This document shows positions 7,639 to 16,333 of a stretch of 40,542 bases of DNA, in pieces. Under the pieces are notes generated by a model. That model worked only from the letters and a program-made list of their open reading frames with translations, had not been told where the DNA came from and ran no database searches. A program made the translations under genes and the position numbers. The stretch is taken from positions 1 through 40,542 of the forward strand of contig WQSG01000025.1 in NCBI GenBank assembly GCA_009788055.1. The letters are read 5' to 3'. This stretch comes from Defluviitaleaceae bacterium (GTDB lineage Bacteria > Bacillota > Clostridia > Lachnospirales > WQUN01). Each line of letters begins with the position of its first letter. Position 1 is the stretch's first letter.

Positions 7639-7924
7639 CAATACATTGCGTCGGATTATACGTTCACCTAAATTCCGAAAAGATATTCGTAAAGCGGAAA
7701 AGCAAGGCAAGAATATAGACTTGGCTGATTGGGTAATTACCAAATTAGCAAACGACGAACCCCTCCCCGCAAAGCACCGCGACCATGCCCTCACGGGAAA
7801 CTGAGACGGTTTTAGAGAATGTCATATCACTCCGGATTAGTTGTTAATTTACAGCAAGAACAGCGACAGCAAACTTATACTTGTTCTTACGCGACCGGCT
7901 TCACACAGCGAATTAGGGTTTTAA
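7622..7924 (+). pseudogene. YafQ/RelE-type toxin with two in-frame nonsense codons
   Basis: The frame starts at ATG 7622 (ATGs at 7628 and 7631 and a GTG at 7619 are alternatives) and reads as a YafQ-type mRNA interferase: FRKDIRKAEKQGKNI, then EPLPAKHRDHALTGN. It meets TGA at 7802-7804, continues in the same frame as DGFRECHITPD, meets TAG at 7838-7840, then continues LLIYSKNSDSKLILVLTRP to TAA at 7922. In intact family members both stop positions are Trp (LTGNW..., PDWLLIY). Both changes are therefore single G-to-A transitions of TGG with the rest of the frame preserved. The short product of about 60 residues lacks the catalytic C-terminus. Recent inactivation is the simplest reading. Confidence 0.85.
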
Positions 7925-8002
7925 AACCTTTAAATTTCACAAAAAATTTACAAAGTGCAAATGTTCTTAAATATTTCCATGTATGGGATTACCGCCCACG
8001 TG

Positions 8003-8008
8003 TATAAT
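8003..8008 (+). promoter_or_regulatory. Putative -10 box before the 8061 gene
   Basis: TATAAT lies 52 bases before the ATG at 8061; no convincing -35 is visible. The stretch 7925-8060 is otherwise AT-rich and without a gene. Confidence 0.35.
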
Positions 8009-8060
8009 TTGCGAAAGTCTTGGAATTTTCCGGACTATTTTTATCTATAAGGAGGCAACT

Positions 8061-9611
8061 ATGAAGAAAAAAATGTTAAAGCGAGTTGTCGCAATGGCAC
8101 TCAGCATCACACTTGTGATGGCTGCGTTTGTGCCCGTATCTGCGGCAGAAGCAACTTGGCAAGACGTACTTGACACCGGGATTTTTATTGCAATCCGCGG
8201 TCACAACACAGGCAACCCGACACTAACAGCAACCGCAAACGGTCTTGTTGTCGGCAACAGAGCGGGCGACGCGCTTGCCCACGGCGAGCATGACGGCCTT
8301 GGCATCAACCTTGCCGCATTAAGAGGATTGTCAAGCGAAAGCAACCCGTCAATTATCCTCTCCGGCACAATAGCCGGCACATCAGACAGAATGTTTGCAC
8401 AATTCTTCGACGGCGGTTCCGGCGGCGACCATGATTGGATAAGAGCGGACATCGGCGAAGACGGAAGCTTTGAGTTTGATTTAACAACCGCAACGGTTGG
8501 TGTACCCTCATGGGCATCCGACTGGGGTACACGTTCATGGATTGGCGCGCACCCACGCGGAAACATTACGGTTTCCAACATCACAATCGGCGGCACTTCC
8601 ATTTTACAAATTCTTGCGGGCGGCGTAGAAATTCCCGACGAACCCGCGCTTGACCTTGGTATGCCTGCGGGAGTTATCTACTCCCTTCTGCACGACCCGT
8701 ATATTCAAGGTGCGACGGCAGGTCAAGCAATAAACATCGGCCCGATTCCTCACCTCACGGGCGCGGGAACATGGACTGCGGTTGCAAACCCCTTCGGCGG
8801 TAACGCAATCCGTTTCACAAACCGCGTAAACGAATGGGACGGTCTTGATTTCTTATGGCAACTGTTCCAACTGCAAAACGACAATTACTCTATCCAAGTT
8901 GTGGGAAGCATCGACATGGACGGCCCATTTGACCCTGCAATTTTCACCATCGCAGGTTCATCCAGCCCGTGGGGTTGGGTTGGGGAAGAAGAATTCCCCG
9001 GCGACGGCGGCAACTTCGATATGATTCGCGAATTTGAAGTAAGAGGCACCGACATTGTAGACTATATCAACGACGCAATCGGCGGCAACCTGAGAATGCG
9101 CGTTCATGGCGAATTAAACGACTTCACAATTTATCAAATCGCGATAGTTTCAGGCACAAACTTGCCCTCACTTCCCGCACGCACAGCACCGCCTACACCA
9201 CCAACGACACCCACACCTCCGACTCCTCCTACACCACCAACTCCTCCCGAAGGCGGCGCGGTAATTCAACTTACAATCGGCATGAGCAACGCTACGGTAA
9301 ACGGCGCGTCCATGTCTCTTGATTATGCACCGTTCATCGAAGGCGGCAGAACCATGGTTCCCGTACGCTTTGTTGCAGACGCAATGGGCGCGACCACGGC
9401 ATGGGACGCGGCGGCGCAACGGGTTACAATAACCCCTGCGGACGGCGCGGCTATCAGCCTTGTTGTAGGCCAAGACCTTCCGGGCGGAATGGGCGCGGCA
9501 GAAATTCGTGGCGGCCGTACCTTCGTACCTGTTCGTTTCGTAGTAGACCAAATGGACGGCGTTGTGGGCTGGGATGCACCAACACAAACCGTAACAATTA
9601 CAATCAACTAA
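8061..9611 (+). CDS. Secreted protein: two beta-rich modules, Pro/Thr linker, copper-amine-oxidase-N-like domain
   Basis: AAGGAGG lies seven bases before ATG 8061, giving 516 residues. A signal peptide covers about 1-29, with cleavage after VSAA. Residues 35-185 and 205-365 are beta-rich. The second has the pattern VIYSLLHDPYIQG, HLTGAGTWT, NPFGGNAIRFTNRVNEWDGLDF, shared with the next two genes and resembling carbohydrate-binding modules. A Pro/Thr linker (377-397) precedes two repeats of a copper-amine-oxidase N-terminal-like domain (400-516), each with an R-T-hydrophobic-V-P-V-R-F-V core (GGRTMVPVRFVADAMGA and GGRTFVPVRFVVDQMDG). In Firmicutes that domain is usually a wall or surface module, not an oxidase. 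The likely role is extracellular binding to glycan or cell wall. No catalytic motif seen. Confidence 0.88.
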   Translation: MKKKMLKRVVAMALSITLVMAAFVPVSAAEATWQDVLDTGIFIAIRGHNTGNPTLTATANGLVVGNRAGDALAHGEHDGLGINLAALRGLSSESNPSIILSGTIAGTSDRMFAQFFDGGSGGDHDWIRADIGEDGSFEFDLTTATVGVPSWASDWGTRSWIGAHPRGNITVSNITIGGTSILQILAGGVEIPDEPALDLGMPAGVIYSLLHDPYIQGATAGQAINIGPIPHLTGAGTWTAVANPFGGNAIRFTNRVNEWDGLDFLWQLFQLQNDNYSIQVVGSIDMDGPFDPAIFTIAGSSSPWGWVGEEEFPGDGGNFDMIREFEVRGTDIVDYINDAIGGNLRMRVHGELNDFTIYQIAIVSGTNLPSLPARTAPPTPPTTPTPPTPPTPPTPPEGGAVIQLTIGMSNATVNGASMSLDYAPFIEGGRTMVPVRFVADAMGATTAWDAAAQRVTITPADGAAISLVVGQDLPGGMGAAEIRGGRTFVPVRFVVDQMDGVVGWDAPTQTVTITIN

Positions 9612-9632
9612 TTTACGGCAACATCGGGGAAT

Positions 9633-9668
9633 GCCCTGCGGAAGTGCTGTAAACCCGCGGGGCTTTCT
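9633..9668 (+). terminator. Probable terminator after the 8061 gene
   Basis: GCCCTGCGG (9633-9641) pairs with CCGCGGGGC (9655-9663) with one mismatch, followed by TTTCTT. It lies 22 bases after the stop. Confidence 0.45.
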
Positions 9669-9710
9669 TCGTAACATATAAGAGAAACGGAAGGAATGGT
9701 GAAAGAGAAA

Positions 9711-10928
9711 ATGAAAAAGTATTGGGTTTTAGCAATTTTAACGGTTGCTGTTCTTGCTTTTGCGGCTTGCGGCGGAGGCAACGAAGCGGCTCCCGGAACG
9801 GGTGCGGCAAATGAAATTGCCGACGCAAACGAAACCCAGCCCGTTGAAGAAGCAGAGTTACCGCCGGAAGTTGAAGAAGCACCGGAGTATTTTCCTGTAG
9901 TAATTGCCGAATGGGGCGCAGATGTGGTTTATGCCCTTTCAGCCGATTACGAATTTCAGAATATGCCCGTTGGCACATCCGGTTCGGACGAGCGCGTTCT
10001 TACCACGGAATACCTTATGGGCGCAGGCACACCAACTTTCCGCGTGATTGAAAACCCACGCGGCGGTCGCGCAATTCAGCTTTCCAACCGCGACCAAGAA
10101 TGGCACGCTGTTGATATTGTTACGCCTTTAATCGGGCTTGACACCGAAGCAAACTCATATTTGCTTACAATCCACGGCAACATTTCCTCCGGCGGCAATG
10201 TTGCTGTCGGCGGCGGAAACTCTCCGTATGCCACACTGTTTACGCAGGCATCACCGGCAGGCGATTTCACCCTCACGGGCACAATCACCGCCGCTACAAT
10301 AGCCAATTCAGGCGAACGCGGACATTTTAGAGTTACGGTAAACAATTTAGGGAACCTCGAGATTCATGAAATCTTAATTGAGCGCATAGACTTGATTGTT
10401 CCTTTTGAAGTACCGGAAAGACCCGAAAATGTTATGTATTCGCTAATCACAGACGCATATGTGCAGTCTCGCGTACCGGGCGATTCAGGAAACGGCTCTG
10501 CAATTTTCGGCGGAACTCCGTACCTTACGGACGCGGGAAGCCCCACATTCACAATCGTTCCGCACCCAAGCGGCGATGCAAGCAGAGCATTCCGCGTTTC
10601 AAACCGCAATGCGGACTGGCACACACTTGACATCAATGTGGCAAACATGGGGCTTGATTTGGACGCGAACACGTACACAATTCGTGCAAGCGGCTTAATC
10701 GTGAACCCACCCGAAGGCTCTACCGCAGATTTAATGGGGCATGGCGACCCATGGGGGCGGTTCGGTGCGGTTGATGTTGAAGCGGATGGCTATTTCACTG
10801 TCGAAGGTGTACTTTCTGCCGAAACTATGGCAGAAAACGGCTCTACAGACAGGGTAAGGCTTGCGGCTTCCGCCGAAGCGGGAGAAGCTGATTTCTATGT
10901 TTTTGAATTGGAAGTAACACGAAACTAA
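9711..10928 (+). CDS. Lipoprotein with two carbohydrate-binding-like modules
   Basis: I place the start at ATG 9711 (MKKYW), with GGTGA eight bases upstream; ATG-less extension to GTG/ATG at 9696 is possible. The signal peptide ends in the lipobox LAFAAC, so Cys20 would be lipidated, followed by GGG and an acidic linker. Two copies of one module follow. The first starts VVYALSADYEFQ and contains NPRGGRAIQLSNRDQEWHAVDI. The second starts VMYSLITDAYVQ and contains AFRVSNRNADWHTLDI. The N-R-x-x-x-W-x-x-x-D core resembles CBM4/9/22-type beta sandwiches, where an aromatic residue sits at the binding face; this is inference. It is 24 bases from the next gene, so the two are probably co-transcribed. 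No enzyme motif seen. Confidence 0.85.
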   Translation: MKKYWVLAILTVAVLAFAACGGGNEAAPGTGAANEIADANETQPVEEAELPPEVEEAPEYFPVVIAEWGADVVYALSADYEFQNMPVGTSGSDERVLTTEYLMGAGTPTFRVIENPRGGRAIQLSNRDQEWHAVDIVTPLIGLDTEANSYLLTIHGNISSGGNVAVGGGNSPYATLFTQASPAGDFTLTGTITAATIANSGERGHFRVTVNNLGNLEIHEILIERIDLIVPFEVPERPENVMYSLITDAYVQSRVPGDSGNGSAIFGGTPYLTDAGSPTFTIVPHPSGDASRAFRVSNRNADWHTLDINVANMGLDLDANTYTIRASGLIVNPPEGSTADLMGHGDPWGRFGAVDVEADGYFTVEGVLSAETMAENGSTDRVRLAASAEAGEADFYVFELEVTRN

Positions 10929-10951
10929 AAAAAGAGAGGAACTAAAAGAAA

Positions 10952-11989
10952 ATGAAAAAAGTTTGGATTTTAGCACTCATCATGGTAGCAGTTCTCGCTT
11001 TCACCGCTTGCGGCGGCAACGACCCTGCACCCGTACCGGCAGTACAAGAAGTTAATGTACCCGACCCAATTGAACCTGACCCAATTCCCGTTGAACCCGA
11101 TGTAGACCCCATTGACGAAAACGGCGATGTTGAAGAACCTGCCGATGAAAACGGCGAAGAAGAGCCTGCGGACGAAAACGGTGACGTTGAAGAACCCGCA
11201 GACGAAAACGGCGAAGAAGAACCTGCCGATGAAAACGGTGAAGAAGCAGCAGACGCAGACGAAAACGGCGAAGAAGCTCCCGCAGAGGAAGCACCTGTTG
11301 AAGAAGCACCCGTAGTTGAAGTTCCCGTGGTAGAAGCTCCTCCCGTTGAAGAAGCACCTCCGGTAGAAGTAGCACCTCCCGTGGAAGTAGCTACTCCCGA
11401 GCCTACACCCGCAGCTCCCGTTGCAGCGGCAGGCCCTGTAATCTACTCTCTTGCAACAGACGAAAACTTCCAAGAACTTGAAGTTGGCTTCACAGACCGC
11501 GGTCTTGCGGTTACAGGCGTTACATGGTACTTGATGAACGCAGGAAACAACTTCGACATGACAATTATCCAAGCACCCGGCGGTCATCGCGGATTCCGCG
11601 TTCACAACCGCACAAACGACGGCTGGAACCAAGGTGTAGACTTCATGCGTAACCAAGGTGACGGCGTATACCACCTTCCTTGGGACATGAACACAGGCGC
11701 AAACACCTACAGACTCCAAGTTAGCGGTATCGCTCCCGCAGGAACAACCATGGTTGTTCAAGCAGGCGACAGACCGTGGAATCACCTCTTCTCCGTAGAA
11801 GTTGGCGCAGACGGCAGATTTTCCTTCGATGAAAGCGTAAACAACGAAATCTTCCGCGAACACGCAGACTCCCCCACAGACCCACCGGGGCGCGAAGTTT
11901 CTCAGTTCGACATGGGCTTTAGAGTAACAACCTACAACAGCCCCCTCGTTGACTACGAAATTCACGACTTTATCATCACAAGAAGATAA
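10952..11989 (+). CDS. Lipoprotein with acidic tandem repeat and one carbohydrate-binding-like module
   Basis: GAGAGGA precedes the ATG. The signal peptide ends in LAFTAC (Cys20 lipidation site). Residues 35-150 are a long acidic spacer: first about six units of P-A-D-E-N-G-E/D-x-E-E, then a Glu-Ala-Pro-Val-rich part. Residues 165-345 form one copy of the module seen in the two preceding genes (VIYSLATDENFQ, YLMNAGNNF, GFRVHNRTNDGWNQGVDF). The spacer would hold the module away from the membrane through the wall. The signal peptide is nearly identical to that of the preceding lipoprotein, which indicates recent duplication. A strong terminator follows. Confidence 0.86.
   Translation: MKKVWILALIMVAVLAFTACGGNDPAPVPAVQEVNVPDPIEPDPIPVEPDVDPIDENGDVEEPADENGEEEPADENGDVEEPADENGEEEPADENGEEAADADENGEEAPAEEAPVEEAPVVEVPVVEAPPVEEAPPVEVAPPVEVATPEPTPAAPVAAAGPVIYSLATDENFQELEVGFTDRGLAVTGVTWYLMNAGNNFDMTIIQAPGGHRGFRVHNRTNDGWNQGVDFMRNQGDGVYHLPWDMNTGANTYRLQVSGIAPAGTTMVVQAGDRPWNHLFSVEVGADGRFSFDESVNNEIFREHADSPTDPPGREVSQFDMGFRVTTYNSPLVDYEIHDFIITRR
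11115..11262 (+). repeat. Coding tandem repeat (acidic ADENGEEEP units)
   Basis: Within the lipoprotein gene, units of 24-30 bases encoding A-D-E-N-G with Glu/Pro or Asp-Val-Glu-Glu are repeated about six times with few synonymous differences. Repeat number may vary between strains. Confidence 0.75.
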
Positions 11990-11993
11990 TCGT

Positions 11994-12030
11994 AAAAAAA
12001 AGCAAAGTGACCAAACACTTTGCTTTTTTT
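11994..12030. terminator. Rho-independent terminator, bidirectional
   Basis: A-rich stem ending GCAAAGTG (to 12009) pairs with CACTTTGC (12016-12023) around a six-base loop, followed by a T-run to 12030. The reverse strand also ends in Ts, so it can serve both the lipoprotein operon and the converging XRE gene. Confidence 0.88.
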
Positions 12031-12054
12031 ATGTAAATGTTTGGCGGTTACAAA

Positions 12055-12351
12055 TTAATCGAAATAGTTGCTTTTATCCCTTATCACTTCGATTATATTC
12101 ATGACCGCCCTGATTTCTTTTTCGCTTAAACCGTCATATTTTATGGCGGTTTTTTCAATTCCAAGAAGATAGTCTGCGCTGACATTGTAAAAAATTGCAA
12201 GTTTAACCAGCACTTCGTAACTTGGGCATCGTTGCTCAAGTTCGTAGGCAGAAATCATTGCCTTGCTTATGCCAATGCGCCGCGCCACTTCGGCTTGTGA
12301 TAAATTTTTTTCAATGCGCAACGCCTTTAGCCTGTTTCCCATGTTCACCAT
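12055..12351 (-). CDS. XRE-family (Cro/CI-type) transcriptional regulator
   Basis: A 98-residue protein with an N-terminal helix-turn-helix (about 6-60: LKALRIEKNLSQAEVARRIGISKAMISAYELEQR, then NVSADYLLG). The C-terminal 35 residues are helical (LSEKEIRAVMNIIEVIRDK). I place the start at ATG 12351 because GGGAGGTG lies seven bases upstream; an upstream ATG at 12405 lacks a ribosome site. It is divergent from the phosphoribosyltransferase gene, with the latter's promoter between them, so it may regulate that gene. Such short regulators are common in phage and conjugative regions, but no such genes are seen nearby. Confidence 0.88.
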   Translation of the reverse strand: MVNMGNRLKALRIEKNLSQAEVARRIGISKAMISAYELEQRCPSYEVLVKLAIFYNVSADYLLGIEKTAIKYDGLSEKEIRAVMNIIEVIRDKSNYFD

Positions 12352-12422
12352 CTGAATACACCTCCCCCCGCTAATTGTAGACGATTGGATGTATTCTTTG
12401 GGCATACCATGTCTTCTATGGG

Positions 12423-12451
12423 TTGACCAATTCTCTTAGTCTTGTTATAAT
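12423..12451 (+). promoter_or_regulatory. Strong sigma-A promoter
   Basis: TTGACC (12423-12428), a 17-base spacer and a consensus TATAAT (12446-12451). It drives the gene at 12495 and lies in the divergent spacer shared with the XRE regulator, whose own promoter may overlap it. Confidence 0.75.
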
Positions 12452-12494
12452 AACCATGAGATAGAGAGGGGAGATAACGATAAGGTAGATTTAA

Positions 12495-13445
12495 ATGCAA
12501 ATTGAGACTCTTTTTGAAGTTTACGAAATTACATATGTTTGGGAGAAAAATTTTCCCAAAGGATATGGGCATACGTCAATCTCTTATCTGAAGCGATGTC
12601 ACGGCTTTGAATATGCCAAATTGGGAGATATGGTTTCGGCGCATAGTGTTGTGCAAAAGTGCGTAAAGCCAAACCGAATAAGGGAACTGGTTGAATCTTT
12701 CCCCAACGCCATATTGATTCCGGTTATCGACACTAATGTGCTACCGCTGGCTTTTGCACAAAGAATAGGGTTGCCTGTATGGACTAAAGTATTCCGAACA
12801 GATAAAACGCCGCGCAAAAATTTATTTGCAATTCAACGATTATCACATAAACCCACCTTTGCAGGGCATATCCAAAAAGGAAAGGAGTACATAATTGTGG
12901 ATGATATTGTTACACAAGGAGGGACTGCTGCGGCTTTGCGAGAATATATACTGGATGGTGGCGGCAAAGTTTCGGCTATTGCTGCGTTAGCGTTTTCCAT
13001 CGGCAGTTATGATATCGCCCCCGCGAAAAATATGCTGTTTCGGTTACACTTGAAGTTTGGGTTTGCGATTTATGTTTTGCAAGCAATTGGGCTTATTCAT
13101 GTGTTTGAAGAGCTAACACATTCACAGATTCGTTATCTTCTGAGATTTTCGTCTGTGCGGAATATCTGCAAAAAGCTGGATTATGTGAATTCCCTGCCGC
13201 CTCCCGTAAAAAAGCCCAATACCACGCACTCGTTTCTTAAACTTGCGGAGTCGCGCAAACAGGAAGCGGCTTTCTCTGATGAACTTTGCTGCTTCCCTAT
13301 GTCAGCAAAGCGTCCGACCAAAAGGGCAGCGGCATCCAACGCAATGACGGAAGAACAGAAGGCGGTGCTTTCCCAATGGAAAAATCTTTCAAGAGATGAG
13401 CAACAGAAGACTCTGGCGGCATTACTAAGAAATTTGAAGCATTGA
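12495..13445 (+). CDS. Phosphoribosyltransferase-domain protein with C-terminal extension
   Basis: Residues 70-165 hold a type I phosphoribosyltransferase fold: LIPVIDTN (74-81) and the PRPP-binding loop IIVDDIVTQGGT (133-144). The N-terminal 70 residues and the C-terminal 150 residues are not typical of purine or pyrimidine salvage enzymes, which are near 180-200 residues; here the length is 316. The C-terminus is basic, then helical (MTEEQKAVLSQWKNLSRDEQQKTL). The base or other acceptor is unknown. AAGG precedes the ATG by nine bases, and a strong promoter lies upstream. The pairing with a divergent XRE regulator suggests an accessory module; no partner enzyme is adjacent. Confidence 0.82.
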   Translation: MQIETLFEVYEITYVWEKNFPKGYGHTSISYLKRCHGFEYAKLGDMVSAHSVVQKCVKPNRIRELVESFPNAILIPVIDTNVLPLAFAQRIGLPVWTKVFRTDKTPRKNLFAIQRLSHKPTFAGHIQKGKEYIIVDDIVTQGGTAAALREYILDGGGKVSAIAALAFSIGSYDIAPAKNMLFRLHLKFGFAIYVLQAIGLIHVFEELTHSQIRYLLRFSSVRNICKKLDYVNSLPPPVKKPNTTHSFLKLAESRKQEAAFSDELCCFPMSAKRPTKRAAASNAMTEEQKAVLSQWKNLSRDEQQKTLAALLRNLKH

Positions 13446-13490
13446 TTTCCGTGCCGCAAATCCGTTTTTTTGTTGACAATTTCTATACTC

Positions 13491-13519
13491 AAAAAACCGC
13501 GCGAATTGCGCGGTTTTTT
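13491..13519. terminator. Bidirectional Rho-independent terminator
   Basis: AAAAAACCGCGC (13491-13502) pairs with GCGCGGTTTTTT (13508-13519). It lies between the converging phosphoribosyltransferase and chemoreceptor genes and is the first hairpin of repeat family B copy 1. Confidence 0.85.
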
Positions 13520-13583
13520 AGTTAGGGGTCAAGGGGACTTGTCCCCTTGCAGGGGGTGTGGGGGACGGAGTCCCCCACGGTCC
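13493..13583 (-). repeat. Family B stop-adjacent hairpin repeat, copy 1
   Basis: Read on the minus strand it starts nine bases after the chemoreceptor stop: GACC, then the stem GTGGGGGACTCCGTCCCCCAC, then AAGGGGACAAGTCCCCTT, then a CCGCGC hairpin. Copies 2 (19941-20031) and 3 (23849-23909) are nearly identical. Confidence 0.85.
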
Positions 13584-13591
13584 ACCCTATT

Positions 13592-16153
13592 TTAAAGCTT
13601 AAAGAATGATACAAGTTCTTGCAGGAGTTCGGCCTGGGAGTTTAGTTCTTGGGAAGCGGCGGCGGCCTCTTCGGATACGGCAGAGTTGCCTTGTATCACG
13701 GTAGAGATTTGGTTTAGGCCAATGCTTACTTGGCCGATGGCTTCCGCTTGGTCTTGTGAAGACGAGGAAATGTTTTGGATGATTTTCATTACAGAATCGG
13801 CGTTTTTAACGATTGTATCGAGGGAATCGGAGGTGGATTCTGCAATGCTGGCACCGCTTTCCACGCGGGTGATGGAGTCACCGATAAGGCCTGTGGTTTC
13901 TTCGGCGGCGGTTTGAGAGCGTGCCGCAAGGTTGCGTACTTCTTCCGCAACAACGGCGAAACCTTTACCGTGTTCGCCTGCGCGAGCGGCTTCGACAGCG
14001 GCGTTAAGCGCGAGCAAGTTGGTTTGGAAGGCGATATCTTGGATTACTTTGATGATTTTGGAAATGTCGTTGGACGACTCCTTGATTTGGTCCATGGCAA
14101 CCAGCATTTGCTTCATTGCCTCGTTGCCCTCTTGGGCATTGGAGGTGGAGCGGTTGGAGAGGTCGCTGGCTTCGGCGGCGTTGTCTGCGTTTGCGCGTGT
14201 TTGCTGGTTGATGATGTCTATGCTGGCGTTAAGTTCTTCAACAGAACTTGCTTGGGATTGCGCACCGTTTGCCAAGTCCATAGCACTTGTGGAAATTTGC
14301 TTAGAGCCCGAAAGAACTTGCTCGGAAGCGGAATTGATTTCGGACATGGTTTTGTGAAGCGATTTGGTAATGTTGTTAAGCGAATCTTTTATTGACGCAA
14401 AATTGCCCACGTAGTGGCGATTGATTGAAGTGGTCAAATTACCATTTGCAACTTCCGCCAACGTGTCGGAAATTTCGGTTATATACGAGTGTACCTCTTC
14501 AATTGTGGATTTTATCGCGCTAATCATTTCGCCAAATACACCTTTATATTGGGTTACATCCGGCTCACAACCTGCCGCAACAAGTTTTCCTGCGATGACG
14601 GGAATGTCAAAGTTACCCACTTTCATTTCGCCAAGGGCAATATTTAACGTGTTAAACGGTTTCTCTACAGCGTCGGTGATATTGTTAAGCCCGCGCATGA
14701 TTTTGCTCCAGTCGCCTTGGTACTTGGCGGCGTCGATTTTAAGGCTTAAATCACCTTTTTTTGCAATGGCGTTAATCATTGAGTTTATTTCGCCGCCAAC
14801 GCTGTCCAAGTTGCCTGTAAGATTGTTTAGCGCACGGGGCAGGGCTTTCCAGTCGCCCGGCCATATGGCATCGTCCAATTCAACACTAAAGTCGCCTTCG
14901 GCTACGCGGTTCATTTTGTCGGACAAGTCCAAGATATCGGCTGTGTTTGTGTTTAACAGTTGATTTACGCTGCCAATTACTTCCTTGAAAGAATTTTGGT
15001 ACTGCGTTGCGTCTATTTGATGCTGCATATCACCAATCTTCATGTACCTGACGTATGCATTGTTCAAATCTTCCACAATGTTGCGGATTACGTCAACCAA
15101 ACCGTAAACGTCTGTGGTAAGACGGCCTATTTCGTCACCCGACAGGTTGGTTTCCCTGTTGATGTTTATGCGCCCTGCACTTACATCCGAAACAACGTGG
15201 GTGAGATGTCTGACCGGTGCCAAAAGCTTGGTTATTATAAAGAACACGATAACAAGCGCGGCAAGAGTCAAGATAGCACCAAGTGTGATTACAAAGAACA
15301 TTGTCGCGTTTCTTCTTGCGAAAACTTCTGTAAGCGGCAACGCCAAAAGCACAGAGCCTAACTGTTCGCCGCCGGGGGCGTAGAACGGCATAAAATATGC
15401 GGAATACGGTGCGCCGAACAGCATCATTGTGCCGTTTACGGACGTACCTGCGCGGTGTGCGGCAATAAGATTCGGGTCTGTAAGGTAAGTGCCCACAACA
15501 CTGCCGCCGCGTTCGTCCGTAAATGTGGACGAGATACGCACAATGTTGCCGTTATCGTCTTCGCGGAAGATTGTGATTTCCGCGTTGTACTGCTGGGAAA
15601 GTGCTTCAACAGCTTCCGGCGTATCCAGCGCGTAACCCACAACAAGTACGCCTATTATTTCGCCTTGGTGGAAAATAGGAACAGATGAACGTATGGGAAT
15701 AAGGCGGTTGCCCACAGGGGTGTATGCCACGGAAACGATACCCTCTAACGCTTCCAGCAAAGAAACCGTGCGGAACGCATCGCCGTAGCGGTGCGGCTCG
15801 TCCGTTCTGGCAAGCACGTATGTGTCTGCACCTGCAACGGTTAGGTAAGTAACATTGTAGTCACGCACAAGTTGATTACCCACGCGCAAAATTTCTTGCG
15901 TGTTTCCTGTCAGAACAGCGGGGGCAAGGCGCGGGTCGTACGAAAGCTGTAAGCCTACGTCAATAACGTGGCGACGGATGTCGTCCGTAAATTCCCGCAT
16001 ACCATAAGATGCGGCATCCAACCGCTCTTGGATAAGATAGTCGTTAAACTCGCTGAACCTTGTGATTGTACTAAACAGCACAACCGCCAACAACGCGACT
16101 ATCAGCAAACCTGTGGGCAAAATAATCTTTGCCTTGAAACTCATGTTTTTCAT
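13592..16153 (-). CDS. Methyl-accepting chemotaxis protein, Cache-type sensor with serial HAMP-like repeats
   Basis: A transmembrane chemoreceptor of 853 residues. TM1 is at about 9-30, an extracellular Cache-type ligand domain at about 35-275 ([41 protein letters not shown]), and TM2 at about 288-312. A HAMP domain follows, then several HAMP-like helical repeats (about 365-610), recognisable by recurring A-x-G-D/N-hydrophobic and W-x-x-hydrophobic-x-x-hydrophobic-x-N-N patterns. The signalling coiled coil ends in the CheA/CheW-binding hairpin with [19 protein letters not shown] and [18 protein letters not shown] lies nine bases before the ATG. No C-terminal CheR-binding pentapeptide is seen. 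The cheB gene in this window could act on it. Ligand unknown. Confidence 0.95.
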   Translation of the reverse strand: MKNMSFKAKIILPTGLLIVALLAVVLFSTITRFSEFNDYLIQERLDAASYGMREFTDDIRRHVIDVGLQLSYDPRLAPAVLTGNTQEILRVGNQLVRDYNVTYLTVAGADTYVLARTDEPHRYGDAFRTVSLLEALEGIVSVAYTPVGNRLIPIRSSVPIFHQGEIIGVLVVGYALDTPEAVEALSQQYNAEITIFREDDNGNIVRISSTFTDERGGSVVGTYLTDPNLIAAHRAGTSVNGTMMLFGAPYSAYFMPFYAPGGEQLGSVLLALPLTEVFARRNATMFFVITLGAILTLAALVIVFFIITKLLAPVRHLTHVVSDVSAGRININRETNLSGDEIGRLTTDVYGLVDVIRNIVEDLNNAYVRYMKIGDMQHQIDATQYQNSFKEVIGSVNQLLNTNTADILDLSDKMNRVAEGDFSVELDDAIWPGDWKALPRALNNLTGNLDSVGGEINSMINAIAKKGDLSLKIDAAKYQGDWSKIMRGLNNITDAVEKPFNTLNIALGEMKVGNFDIPVIAGKLVAAGCEPDVTQYKGVFGEMISAIKSTIEEVHSYITEISDTLAEVANGNLTTSINRHYVGNFASIKDSLNNITKSLHKTMSEINSASEQVLSGSKQISTSAMDLANGAQSQASSVEELNASIDIINQQTRANADNAAEASDLSNRSTSNAQEGNEAMKQMLVAMDQIKESSNDISKIIKVIQDIAFQTNLLALNAAVEAARAGEHGKGFAVVAEEVRNLAARSQTAAEETTGLIGDSITRVESGASIAESTSDSLDTIVKNADSVMKIIQNISSSSQDQAEAIGQVSIGLNQISTVIQGNSAVSEEAAAASQELNSQAELLQELVSFFKL

Positions 16154-16333
16154 TGCAAATATCCTCCCTGTTTTGGTATTCGCTATTCGACATCCCCAAG
16201 TGTCAATAACGTAACATTAGCGTTGACCAGAATAACACAAAAAATCTGTGTCGGACAAGACGATTTTTGTAATTTTTTTGTTTTGTGTTTTTTGTTGTGG
16301 TTTTTTTTGTTGCTTTATGTATCAAGATTTGCA

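Noticed and set aside
7802..7840. UGA or UAG recoding to Trp in the YafQ-like gene
   Set aside because: TGA is used as a normal stop in many genes here, for example the ATGA overlaps, and TGG is used for Trp. Both stops together are better explained by mutation.
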